This document shows, piece by piece, positions 1 through 8,412 of a DNA stretch of 29,933 nucleotides (position 1 is the first letter of the stretch; each line of letters starts with the position of its first letter). Position numbers and translations under genes: made by a program. The DNA is taken from positions 1 through 29,933 of the forward strand of contig JBCCTV010000010.1 in NCBI GenBank assembly GCA_039197915.1. Reading direction: 5' to 3'. The notes under the pieces are model-generated. The model was not told where the DNA came from. It saw only the letters and a program-made list of their open reading frames with translations, and searched no databases. This DNA is from JAJFFW01 sp039197915 (GTDB taxonomy: Bacteria; Pseudomonadota; Alphaproteobacteria; Caulobacterales; Parvularculaceae).

Positions 1-263
1 ATTTTATTCGATACCGCTACAAGGCTTCATGCATTTTCAGGCCGACTAATTTGGCATAGGAGTATTCGTTAAAAGTTCGCTCAAAGAATATTTTAAACGC
101 CCAAGCACCGTCTCTAAAGCCCCGTTAGCTTGCTGGGCGATCGTTTTCCGTAAACCGCTTCTAGGCGAGGCACGCCAAGCTTTGCAGCCGAGAAATCGCA
201 ACGGTTCGCCCAAACACTTGATGTTCTGAAGACGGATAACACGACCCGACGGTGACAGTTGAT
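1..263. other. Left-edge stretch without a supported gene
   Basis: This is the sequence downstream of the DUF3604 stop codon. A 73-codon minus-strand frame starting with GTG at 267 overlaps that stop by 3 bases, but its translation has no recognisable domain, signal peptide or family feature, so I do not call it. No hairpin with a T-tract was seen. Confidence 0.5.
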
Positions 264-2351
264 TCACTGATGCATGTGAGAATTGCTTACGCCATCGATA
301 AGTGCAGTGGCCGCATTATCCGTCGGCATCAACCAAATCGGTGACGACCACGCCATTTCGACCGTCATTTGGTTTGCGAGCGGTGACGAACAAACCTCCG
401 GCTTTTCGTCCTCCGTTAACGCGTCGCATTGCGCCTTACTCCAGCGTGGTGACGGCGTTTCGACCGTTCTTAAATAATAATAGGTGGCTTCATCCGGCGA
501 ATAGCTATCATCTGTATAAAGCGCACACAGAGCATCTGCGCCGTTTTCACTTGTTTGAAGATCGATGACCGACGTATTCTTCTGACCGTCGGCGTCAATC
601 CATCCCTTCACCAATTGAAGTTTTTGGAGCGGGCCAGACAAGGCATCGCGGGTGGCCTGGGCAAGGATGCCGAAAGGCTCGTCCTCACTAGGAAGACGGC
701 TCCCCATTGGCGTACCAAATTCATACGCCGCCTCAAGCCAATTATCTTGCGAACAGATATCTTCGTTGTACCGGCCAATAAAAAATCGTGGCTCGATGCG
801 GGGGCCCGAGGTTCCAAAGGCTTCGCGACGCTTCATTGAGTGAAAAAGGGCGTCGCGCGAGTTTTCAACGGCGTAAACGCCAGCCAGCCCCCCTGGATTG
901 GACAACAAGCGATTGAACCGGCCGAGGGAGGCCTCCCCCAGCCTGCCTTCTAGCTCCGTCTCGTAGGCGATATGGCCTGCGAAGCTCGCCTCATCCGTCG
1001 CGCCGGCCGCCCCTAAATGTGTGTCGGTGCTCGCGATGAAGCCAAATTCATAGGGGTTTACGCCCTCCCTGCCTTCCTCACCCATACCTTCGAGGAGCGC
1101 CCCGCGAGCGAAATCTCTGGAGGATAAGCAAAAGCCCTCATACTGATTGGTTTTTTCATTAAAGTTATCATCAGTACACTCAGGGCTTTGAACAGTCTTG
1201 AGCGCCGGAAGAATGCGATTGACGAAAACCGCACGTTCCTGCTTACCGAACTGGCGCATTGCCTCCACGTCGCACAATTCGTCAACGTCGCCCAGAACAT
1301 CATTGGCGCCGTTCAAACATTCAGACGCGCCCTTATGTTGCATTAATTCAACTAAACGATCAAAAGCGCCCCTCAACTGCCGGGTCGCCGCCACAGTCTC
1401 GGCGGGCAGGCCTTCTGTTTCTCGCAAATTGAACGCGTTGCCGCCCGAAATGTTTGAATTGTGGGGTATGGAAAGCACATCACAGTTTTCAATGTTCTGG
1501 CGGCAATCAATCTCAAGCTTACTGAGTATCTCGTAGGTTGTTGTCGCGTCAAAAAATGACGCTGCTTTCTCCGGAACGCTCGTGTTACGGAAGATCATGT
1601 TACGGTGCATATGTTGCGCATTTGGCGAGCGGGTGTATTCGTACCCAACAAATGACGTGAAGCTGCAGTCCGATGATCGATCATATGCTTTTTCCGCAGA
1701 CGCGATGATCTCTTGCCACACCAGTTTATCTGCTTCGCTGCAATCCTTGCCGTCCTCGCCACAGACCGGTTTGTTACGCGATGGTTCGATACTGCTGTTT
1801 TGCGTCATGAATACCCGGACGCCGGCTTCACCGCCGCGTCGAAATTTTTGACATTGCGGCGTTTCGTATCCGGGGAATGCCCCCTCTATTCGGCATATGT
1901 ACCCTTCACCGAAGGTTTCAGCGTGGTCGGTTACCGACGCGAAATCCAAAGGACGGGACAAGGCAATTTTCCGCCCTACGCCGCCCGTTGGCGTAGGCAA
2001 TGAAATTTCCGCACCTTTCGCAAATGCGTACACATCATCCGGATACGTTCTAGTGCCGTCCGGGAAAGCATCGGCTGATAAGGCGGTATGGATATGCAGA
2101 TCGCCGAAAAACGCCTTTTTATTTGGGTATTGGACAGCGCAGCGTTCACGCTCCTCCGTATATGAAAAGCTTGGCTGATACCCAAAGGCATATTCCTCCG
2201 GCAAGCTTTTTTCCGATTTCGGCTTAGACACAATGATGGTTTTATCGATTTCATCACGGTTGATAGAGCTGAGGATCAAATAACCGCCAGCCAGAAAAAC
2301 GCTTAAGCCGACCACCCCCAACAAAACGCTGAGTAGCACCTTTTTAATCAT
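264..2351 (-). CDS. DUF3604 family PHP-like protein, membrane anchored
   Basis: A 695-residue protein with an N-terminal hydrophobic segment (about residues 5-28, no lipobox), so the body is probably periplasmic and tethered. The body matches DUF3604: a PHP-like metal-binding motif FGDLHIHTALSADAF (H86 and H88), DFASVTDHAE (D142, H143), later PHNSN, and STDTH in the second half. PHP-type folds usually bind two or three metals and hydrolyse phosphoesters or related bonds; the reaction of DUF3604 proteins is not firmly known to me. Many cysteines between about residues 150 and 410 suggest disulfides in the periplasm. It lies 92 bp downstream of a SnoaL-like gene on the same strand, so the two may be co-transcribed. 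In the context of two sulfatases it may process an ester substrate, but that is inference. Confidence 0.88.
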   Translation of the reverse strand: MIKKVLLSVLLGVVGLSVFLAGGYLILSSINRDEIDKTIIVSKPKSEKSLPEEYAFGYQPSFSYTEERERCAVQYPNKKAFFGDLHIHTALSADAFPDGTRTYPDDVYAFAKGAEISLPTPTGGVGRKIALSRPLDFASVTDHAETFGEGYICRIEGAFPGYETPQCQKFRRGGEAGVRVFMTQNSSIEPSRNKPVCGEDGKDCSEADKLVWQEIIASAEKAYDRSSDCSFTSFVGYEYTRSPNAQHMHRNMIFRNTSVPEKAASFFDATTTYEILSKLEIDCRQNIENCDVLSIPHNSNISGGNAFNLRETEGLPAETVAATRQLRGAFDRLVELMQHKGASECLNGANDVLGDVDELCDVEAMRQFGKQERAVFVNRILPALKTVQSPECTDDNFNEKTNQYEGFCLSSRDFARGALLEGMGEEGREGVNPYEFGFIASTDTHLGAAGATDEASFAGHIAYETELEGRLGEASLGRFNRLLSNPGGLAGVYAVENSRDALFHSMKRREAFGTSGPRIEPRFFIGRYNEDICSQDNWLEAAYEFGTPMGSRLPSEDEPFGILAQATRDALSGPLQKLQLVKGWIDADGQKNTSVIDLQTSENGADALCALYTDDSYSPDEATYYYLRTVETPSPRWSKAQCDALTEDEKPEVCSSPLANQMTVEMAWSSPIWLMPTDNAATALIDGVSNSHMHQ

Positions 2352-2443
2352 CCGCTTACCACCTATTCACTTACACCAATATCGGCCTGGACGCCGTTCA
2401 CCTGCACTTCAAGTTCGCTTGGTGTGATCTATATCCGAAAAAG

Positions 2444-2854
2444 CTAAACCGCCGGCCGTTCACCACCGCACAACACGTCTGTAACCAACTCTGTGTCCAT
2501 GTATTCCTTAACCTCAATAATTTTTTCATCCTTGAACCGAAACAGAAAATGGTATTGATTTTTATACTGATTACTGGATGCATGGATGCTGTCGCTTTCC
2601 GCTTCAACGGCAACGAAATCACCCTCCGCCACCATGGTGTGGACGTGATAAGTCATCCCATCTGGAAAGGCGTCTAAGATCTGAGATGCGAACATGGCGA
2701 TTTGATCTTTCGATTTCCAGCCCGAAATGAGCGTTTTGCCAGCAGTCCAAAGGCGCATTTCATCATGGTAAAGATTAAGTAGAGCGTCTACGTCATTGCG
2801 CATCAGCACATCAAACCAGGCACGCACGGTCGCCTTATGGGCTTCAATTGACAC
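2444..2854 (-). CDS. SnoaL-like / NTF2-superfamily protein
   Basis: About 136 residues, the usual size for a SnoaL or ketosteroid-isomerase-like cone fold. The pattern is typical: an N-terminal helix with VRAWFDVLMRNDVDALLNLY, then DEMRLW, GWKSKDQIAMF, and alternating strands ending FRFKDEKIIEVKEYMDTELV. Such proteins are small isomerases, hydrolases or cyclases acting on lipophilic ring compounds, or non-catalytic binders; the substrate cannot be read from sequence. The frame opens with GTG at 2860, but AGGAGG (complement at 2861-2866) abuts that codon, whereas a second in-frame GTG at 2854 has a six-base spacing, so I use 2854. It diverges from the SDR at 3065. Confidence 0.85.
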   Translation of the reverse strand: MSIEAHKATVRAWFDVLMRNDVDALLNLYHDEMRLWTAGKTLISGWKSKDQIAMFASQILDAFPDGMTYHVHTMVAEGDFVAVEAESDSIHASSNQYKNQYHFLFRFKDEKIIEVKEYMDTELVTDVLCGGERPAV

Positions 2855-2860
2855 GGTCAC

Positions 2861-2866
2861 CCTCCT
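2861..2866 (-). promoter_or_regulatory. Ribosome binding site deciding the start of the SnoaL-like gene
   Basis: AGGAGG on the minus strand lies directly against the upstream GTG (2858-2860) and six bases before the next in-frame GTG (2852-2854). Normal spacing favours the second GTG. Confidence 0.6.
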
Positions 2867-3064
2867 CCCAATCCTTGAGCGCTATTTTTCTAGGAGATTA
2901 TAACGACCGCACCACGACAACAATGGGCGCCCTGCTGATCCTGTCGGGCGTGCCCGAAAAACGAAAACCAAGCGAACGCCTTTCCGCATGGGACATGCGT
3001 TTGACTTATGCGCGAGGAAGGGCAACCATTTCATACCGACTGAGTAAACGCTCGGAGTTTTCCC

Positions 3065-3838
3065 ATGGACAAAGACTTATTTCCCGCTGGCGCCACGGTC
3101 GTCTTTGGCGCAACCGGAGGCATCGGTTCCGTTGTTGCGACAGAGTTCGCCGGCGCTGGCAGCGATGTCGCGATCATGTACCGCTCGAAAGAAGACGTGG
3201 CGCATGGCGTGGCTGAGAAAGCTCAAGCACGCGGCCGAAAGTCAAGCGTGCACCAGTGCGACGTGACCGATCAATCCGCTGTGAAAGCGGCGCTGGCGCA
3301 GGTGATTAAAGAGCATGGCCGTATCCACACGCTCGTCTGGGGCGCCGGTCCCTTAGTTGACCAGGTTTTCATCAATGAGTGCTCGCTCGATCAGTGGCGA
3401 AAAGCAATCGACGTCGAAGTGCACGGATTTTTTACCGCCACCACAAGTCTCCTACCGCATATGCGCGAGATGGGCGGCGGATCAATTGTTCACCTCGGGT
3501 CCGCCGGTGACGTGAGCTTTCCGCCTAAGGACGTTTTGTCGGTTGCGCCGAAAGCCGCCAATGAAAGCCTCGTTCGGGGTATCGCCCGGGAGGAAGGCGT
3601 CTATCAGATCCGGGCAAACAGCGTTCTCGTTGGGGTTATCGAGGCTGGTATGTTCCTCGAACTCACCAAACAGGGTGTTTTTGACGATGCTTGGGTGCAA
3701 GAGGTGCAGAAGGGCTTAGCCTTGAAACGATGGGGACAGCCTGAGGAAATCGCCCAAGCGGCGATTTTCCTTTCCTCAAACAACGCCCTTTATGTGACGG
3801 GTCAACAAATCAGCGTTTCCGGTGGGTACGGACTTTAG
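3065..3838 (+). CDS. SDR-family protein with catalytic Tyr replaced by Ser
   Basis: A 257-residue Rossmann protein of normal classical-SDR length. The nucleotide-binding glycine motif is GATGGIG (15-21). D66-V67 after strand 4 and the C-terminal GQQISVSGGYG match the family. The active site does not: the NNAG motif reads WGAG (92-95), the catalytic Asn position is E118 (DVEVHG), Ser is kept at S146, the YxxxK tyrosine is S159 (SVAPK), and Lys is kept at K163. The S146 to S159 spacing is the standard 13, so this is a substitution rather than misalignment. It may be a non-redox or divergent member. GGAG lies seven bases before the ATG. It is a lone plus-strand gene, convergent with the lipoprotein gene. 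Confidence 0.87.
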   Translation: MDKDLFPAGATVVFGATGGIGSVVATEFAGAGSDVAIMYRSKEDVAHGVAEKAQARGRKSSVHQCDVTDQSAVKAALAQVIKEHGRIHTLVWGAGPLVDQVFINECSLDQWRKAIDVEVHGFFTATTSLLPHMREMGGGSIVHLGSAGDVSFPPKDVLSVAPKAANESLVRGIAREEGVYQIRANSVLVGVIEAGMFLELTKQGVFDDAWVQEVQKGLALKRWGQPEEIAQAAIFLSSNNALYVTGQQISVSGGYGL

Positions 3839-3870
3839 CCGATTCTTGCCACCCGTTACCCCAAGCCGGC

Positions 3871-5631
3871 TTACGGCGCCGCAGCGGTTTTGGGCTGAAT
3901 GCGTAAACGCCCCCACTGGGTGCCCAAGAATACCCGGCCTTTTTCGTCGATAGTCGGACCAGAAAAGGCATTGTTATATTTCTGTCCACCAATGACGTAG
4001 TGAAAGGTTGGTTCGCCGCTTAACCAATCCACCGCTTCCAGGGTCCATTTGTTATCCCGGGCGCCGATGAAATAAAGCTGCTTTGACCCTACGGAGACCC
4101 AGGGCACACCGTTCGGTGAACTGATTTTTTCATTGGTCCACGCAACCTCTAAACGGCGCGCAACAGGGTTCCATTGGAATTTTTGAATGCCGTAAGGTTG
4201 GAATTTTGGGTTGCTGCCGAGCGGGCCGATTGCCGCGCCGCGCGCGACCCCTTCCTTCGGCATAAAGAACGGTGTGTTCCGTGGTGTATTGTTGACGACA
4301 AGCGCGCCGTAGCCCGCGACAATGACCGTTTGTTCGGACTGAATGCGTTGAACGTTAAGTTCGCCCATGGTCGCCGGCGCCATGGCGGCGATCCGACGGG
4401 ACGGCGCGCCTTCAAGCGTTTTCCAATCGGCCGGGATTTCATCGCGCCAAAACAACGTCACATTCATGCGAATATCGCCGTCGGTGATGACGACAAAGCG
4501 ATCCTCTTCGCCGAATCCCATCAGACTTGGCGTTGCTCCGGTGCCCTCGCCTGTACCGTTGCGGTAGGGCACGCTCCAGGCGCCGTCCTTTTCGTCTGTC
4601 GACAGATTTTCGCCGTCCCAAACGACCTTATGCATGTGGTCTCTAGACGCGACGTAAATTCCCCCGGCATCATCAACGGCGACAGAATTTCTTACCCAGC
4701 CATACCCCGTTCCATGGGACGACGTATCCTCCGTATCGGCATTTTTCAGTTTTACCGAACGATAGGATTTCAGGTCGCGCGAAACCGCGATCATATGACC
4801 CTGCTCGGTTGGGAATACGAGCCAACCATCATAGGTCAAATTCATACCGACGCTTGGGCCTGCTTCCGCGTCCGGCATTTTAAAGGACGCTTTTTGCACG
4901 ATGCCCGAGCTCGGGTCGCCATCAATTTCATCGCCATAGGCAACAATAGACCCGTCGCGATTGGCGAGATAAAACCAGCCGTTTGATCCGACAACCGCAT
5001 AAACGCCGGAAAGACTTTTAAGCGGCATTAATGCCCGAATGGCCGTGACAACCGCCGTGGCCCCGTTATTGCGATCGAGCTTAGCCGTCAGGTTCTCCGC
5101 CCACTCCTGCGTATATTTTTCGGCGTCTGGAGACGGGAGATGGGCTAAAATCTCGTACGTCTCTTCGTTGATCTTGTAGACGCCGTTTACACCGTTCGCC
5201 CAAAGAATCCGCGAGCCATCTGGGTAGAGACCAGATGTGTAGGCGCCAAAATAACCAGGCCCTAAGAATACATAGAGAAGCTCATCGGGCCGCAGTTGCC
5301 GCGTCACGTCCAAAGGCCCAGGCAAAGCTGTTGCGTCTTGTTGCGCCGGCTCCCCATGGGGCATCGGGTTCACCCCGTCCGCCGCATACGGATTACGGGG
5401 CGCCAAGGCCATGTCTAGCGGCGCACTGGTAGGATCGGCCATAGGCCTGGCAACTGGCAAATCGAGGTCGGTGCGCGGCGTTGATTGACCGCCGCACGCC
5501 GCAAGAGACGCAAGCAGTAAAGGAACTGCGAAGCGGCCGAGGCGTCGAGTTCTTGAAATTACGAAATTCAGCGCAGCCGCAAGGCGCGTAGGAGACGCAG
5601 GTTTTTCGTGAAATAGGTTGAAACTACTCAT
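3871..5631 (-). CDS. Predicted beta-propeller (PQQ/quinoprotein-like) lipoprotein
   Basis: About 586 residues from the ATG at 5631. A long basic N-region (SRTRRLGR) precedes a hydrophobic core FAVPLLLAS and the lipobox LAAC, giving a lipidated Cys near residue 46; a Ser/Pro-rich linker follows. The rest shows repeated blade-like patterns such as GVYAVVGSNGWFYLANRDGSIVAYGD, GMNLTYDGWLVFPTEQGHMIAVSRD, SVAVDDAGGIYVASRDHMHKV and GPTIDEKGRVFLGTQWGRLRI, which suggest a beta-propeller. I do not recognise a named enzyme family or a clear PQQ or metal site. The start overlaps the sulfatase stop by 8 bp, implying translational coupling and a joint role, for example as a sulfatase partner or substrate binder. 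An in-frame ATG at 5655 would add 8 residues but overlaps the sulfatase more deeply. Confidence 0.8.
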   Translation of the reverse strand: MSSFNLFHEKPASPTRLAAALNFVISRTRRLGRFAVPLLLASLAACGGQSTPRTDLDLPVARPMADPTSAPLDMALAPRNPYAADGVNPMPHGEPAQQDATALPGPLDVTRQLRPDELLYVFLGPGYFGAYTSGLYPDGSRILWANGVNGVYKINEETYEILAHLPSPDAEKYTQEWAENLTAKLDRNNGATAVVTAIRALMPLKSLSGVYAVVGSNGWFYLANRDGSIVAYGDEIDGDPSSGIVQKASFKMPDAEAGPSVGMNLTYDGWLVFPTEQGHMIAVSRDLKSYRSVKLKNADTEDTSSHGTGYGWVRNSVAVDDAGGIYVASRDHMHKVVWDGENLSTDEKDGAWSVPYRNGTGEGTGATPSLMGFGEEDRFVVITDGDIRMNVTLFWRDEIPADWKTLEGAPSRRIAAMAPATMGELNVQRIQSEQTVIVAGYGALVVNNTPRNTPFFMPKEGVARGAAIGPLGSNPKFQPYGIQKFQWNPVARRLEVAWTNEKISSPNGVPWVSVGSKQLYFIGARDNKWTLEAVDWLSGEPTFHYVIGGQKYNNAFSGPTIDEKGRVFLGTQWGRLRIQPKTAAAP

Positions 5632-7216
5632 AAATAATCCGCCCGCGTTCGCCATAAGTCTGCTGCAAGACCCGCGATTTTAGCGGACCGAAGCCAGACC
5701 AAGCATCCTCATTAACGCTCTCCGCCGGCAACACCGCGGCGGCGTAGTCAAGCGGTGCGCGCCACCCAGGATGCGGTTGGATTTTAACGTATGTTCCACC
5801 GACCGGATGCTGGGCGAGGCGCTTATCGAGCAGGTTTTGCAAGCGTTCGACGATTTGCGGATTATCGGCCGATACGTCAGTGGACTCATTCGGGTCGCCC
5901 CAGACGTTGAACAACATCGTTTCAACGGACGTGGACCGCCGTTGATGATCAACCTTTTGATATAACTTCCACGGCCCGTCCAATACGCCATATTGAAAAA
6001 CATTGTATACGGATATATTTGATGTAAAAAACAGAGGGTCTTTCCGCTGGATGGCGCCGGCGCCCAAGATTGCGTCCCAACGACTGACGCCGTCAATTTC
6101 CCGTGTGTTTTGCGGTGTTACATCAGCCGCTTCCGCGAGCGAAGGAAAAACATCGAGGACTGACACAACGGCGTCATTGATAACACCGCCTGGAATTACC
6201 GCTGGCCACCGCAGTAAGGCATTGACCCGAACGCCCCCTTCAAAAGGCGTCAACTTTTGACCGCGGAGCGGATCATTGCTCGCGCCGAAGCCTTTAAAAC
6301 CGCCATTGTCCGAGAAAAACAGGACGATCGTGTTTTCCGCCAGATTTTCTTCCGTCAACGCATCAAGGATACGGCCGATCGCCTGGTCCATGCTATCAAC
6401 CATTGCGGCATAGGTCTTTTTTGGGCTGCCGGGCAAATCAAGCCGCCCGCCATATTTCGCAATGTCTTCGTCTTTCGCCTGAACCGGGGAATGGGGCGCC
6501 AAAAACGGGACATACAGAAAAAATGGCGCAGACGGATCACGTAATTCCTTTATATAGCGCACCGCCTGGTCGCCATGGACGTCAGTCGCGTATTCGCCGT
6601 CATGGCGCACGGACACGCCATTTTCCTGAAAATCATAGCCGCTGGCGAAGCTATGGGAAAAATAGTCCACATCCGTATTAAAATGTCCGTAAAAATGATC
6701 AAACCCGCGGGCATTTGGGGTGTGCTGTTCAATGGTGTGCCCTAGGTGCCATTTCCCAACGATCGCTGTTTGGTAACCCGCGCCCTTAAAGGTTTCAGGC
6801 ATAAAGTGTTCCACGGGCGACACGCCGCCATTATCCCACGCCATTAAAACCGCATGGGCGACACCCATCCGGATTGGATCTTTCCCGGTCATCAAAGCGG
6901 CCCGGGTCGGTGTACAGAACGGTGTTGCATAGAAACGCTCGAGACGCATGCCCTCAGCCGCGAGCCGGTCCAGGTTTGGGGTTTCGATATCCGAGCCCCG
7001 ATAGCCAACGTCAGCCCAACCCAAGTCATCAGCAAGAAGAATAATGACATTAGGCGCCGGAGCATCCGGCGCCCGCTGTTGGACTAACCTATTTAGATTT
7101 TCGGTAGCAACACTTTGTACAGAGAGGTTTGCGCTAGACCCACTGCGATTTTTAAAAATAAAAAATCCGCCGGCGACCAAAACCACCAATGCGACAACTC
7201 CCAACAAACGAAACAT
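5624..7216 (-). CDS. Formylglycine-dependent sulfatase (arylsulfatase family), membrane anchored
   Basis: A 530-residue type I sulfatase. Residues 4-21 form a hydrophobic N-terminal anchor without a lipobox, followed by a linker. Catalytic elements are present in order: metal-binding D63/D64 (LLADDLGW), the C101-T-P-T-R105 signature whose Cys is converted to formylglycine, GKWHLG (K155, H157), H242 (FLAPHSP), D303-N304 (FFSDNGG) and K321 (GQKLTPFEGG). Such enzymes hydrolyse sulfate esters of sugars, aromatics or steroids outside the cytoplasm. It is closely related to the sulfatase at 12425-13987, with blocks such as GWADVGYRGSDI and the ETFK.AGY.TAIVGKWHLG stretch shared. The 3' end overlaps a beta-propeller lipoprotein gene. 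No formylglycine-generating enzyme is in the window. Confidence 0.95.
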   Translation of the reverse strand: MFRLLGVVALVVLVAGGFFIFKNRSGSSANLSVQSVATENLNRLVQQRAPDAPAPNVIILLADDLGWADVGYRGSDIETPNLDRLAAEGMRLERFYATPFCTPTRAALMTGKDPIRMGVAHAVLMAWDNGGVSPVEHFMPETFKGAGYQTAIVGKWHLGHTIEQHTPNARGFDHFYGHFNTDVDYFSHSFASGYDFQENGVSVRHDGEYATDVHGDQAVRYIKELRDPSAPFFLYVPFLAPHSPVQAKDEDIAKYGGRLDLPGSPKKTYAAMVDSMDQAIGRILDALTEENLAENTIVLFFSDNGGFKGFGASNDPLRGQKLTPFEGGVRVNALLRWPAVIPGGVINDAVVSVLDVFPSLAEAADVTPQNTREIDGVSRWDAILGAGAIQRKDPLFFTSNISVYNVFQYGVLDGPWKLYQKVDHQRRSTSVETMLFNVWGDPNESTDVSADNPQIVERLQNLLDKRLAQHPVGGTYVKIQPHPGWRAPLDYAAAVLPAESVNEDAWSGFGPLKSRVLQQTYGERGRIIYE

Positions 7217-7353
7217 TCGGCACCCCGATAGACATAGTGGTTATTTCACTCGCGCAGCATTCTAAAAATAGCGCATCAGAGCAAGCGCCGCGCGCACCCG
7301 CAGGCGCAAATCCGCCGCGTAAATTTTCAAGTTGCATTGCGTTTCGCAGGTGC

Positions 7354-7396
7354 AAAAAAAAAGCGTTTCCCCGACCTCAGCGTCAGAGAAACGCTT
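7354..7396 (-). terminator. Rho-independent terminator after the SDR gene
   Basis: Inverted repeat AAGCGTTTC (7361-7369) / GAAACGCTT (7388-7396), a 9-bp perfect stem with an 18-base loop. Read on the minus strand it is followed by a run of seven further Ts (7360-7354). It sits 53 bp past the SDR stop at 7449 and before the sulfatase, so these are probably separate transcription units. Confidence 0.85.
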
Positions 7397-7448
7397 ACCT
7401 AAGAGCCAGCATTTTCGAGGCTTAGTCGGTTACCCTCGCCTCGATAGA

Positions 7449-8327
7449 TCAAGACGCCTTATATTGCGGCGTTTTATTTGCTGACTGAATAATGCCTTCG
7501 AATGTGTTTTCGGGGAGGAGCTTGAACAACGGCCCCATCATCGCAACGTCTTTGCCGACAAGATAGGATGGCTTCCATTTTGCTTTATCAAGCAGCCCCA
7601 AGACCTGATCCACAACGACTTCCGGTGGGTTCCCCTTTTCGATCGCCTCTGGCAGGACTTCCGTCGTCGTATGCTTATGATGCGGTCCATAGACCTCATT
7701 CATTTCATCAGAAACCTTCGACCAAATGACCTTCGTCGACTCCCGTGAATTCGCTGTCATGTGGGTTTTTACAGCCCCAGGCTCAACTGCCGTAACCTGA
7801 ATGCCGAAGGGGGCGAGCTCGTGGCGTAGTGTGCGGGTTAATCCGACAACCGCATGTTTTGACATATTATAAGCGCCGGAACCAACCGGATTCGCCTTAA
7901 CCGCGCCCGATGCAAAATTGATGATGCGCGACGACGGCGCCCCGCGTCTAACAGCGGGAAGAAACGCTTGAACGACGCGCAACGTTCCCCAGGTGTTTAT
8001 TTCAAAGAGCCTTTTTGCTTCCTCGATGGAAAAGCCTTCAACAACGCCCTGCGCCGTGTTTGCAATCCCGGCGTTGTTGATAAGCAGATCCAAGGGGGCT
8101 CCCGCAAGGTGCTCTTCAACTGTTTTTGCGCTCGCCTTTACTGAAGCATCGGAGGAAACGTCCTGCTCGACCTTGATGATGTTCGCGTGATCGCCCAACT
8201 CGCTTGTGTCAGCGCCTTCTAAAACGCCCGCAAAAACCTTCCAGCCGCGCTCCGCGAGTTTGCGCGCCTTCAATGCGCCCATACCCATTGCTGCGCCTGT
8301 GATTACAACTGTCTTCTGGTTCGACAC
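7449..8327 (-). CDS. SDR-family NAD(P)-dependent oxidoreductase
   Basis: A 292-residue classical SDR, slightly longer than the usual 250 because of a C-terminal extension. Motifs are intact: TGAAMGMG glycine motif (10-17), LLINNAG, catalytic Asn in EINTWG, Ser in NFASGA, and YNMSK with Tyr and Lys. The C-terminal part (after PGAVKTHM) resembles 17-beta-hydroxysteroid or retinol dehydrogenase-like members that carry a longer substrate loop. It probably oxidises or reduces a hydroxyl/keto pair on a lipophilic substrate; the exact substrate is unknown. Start: GTG at 8327 with GGAG seven bases upstream. It follows the methyltransferase on the same strand (85-bp gap) and ends before a strong terminator. 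Confidence 0.93.
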   Translation of the reverse strand: MSNQKTVVITGAAMGMGALKARKLAERGWKVFAGVLEGADTSELGDHANIIKVEQDVSSDASVKASAKTVEEHLAGAPLDLLINNAGIANTAQGVVEGFSIEEAKRLFEINTWGTLRVVQAFLPAVRRGAPSSRIINFASGAVKANPVGSGAYNMSKHAVVGLTRTLRHELAPFGIQVTAVEPGAVKTHMTANSRESTKVIWSKVSDEMNEVYGPHHKHTTTEVLPEAIEKGNPPEVVVDQVLGLLDKAKWKPSYLVGKDVAMMGPLFKLLPENTFEGIIQSANKTPQYKAS

Positions 8328-8412
8328 CTTAGCTCTCCGCTTTCATTCCGTTGGTTGGTAAGACTAATTCCGTACACGTTTTGTGTGATCAGCTTGCTCT
8401 CACGAGCGTCTT

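Noticed and set aside
46..267. 73-codon minus-strand frame overlapping the DUF3604 stop
   Set aside because: GTG start, no domain, no signal peptide and composition unlike a gene; probably non-coding.
3863..3872. AAGCCGGCTT palindrome at the lipoprotein gene end
   Set aside because: 10 bp, no T-tract, overlaps coding sequence; likely chance.
4174..4986. 270-codon plus-strand frame inside the lipoprotein gene
   Set aside because: Antisense shadow of a clear lipoprotein frame; no recognisable domain.
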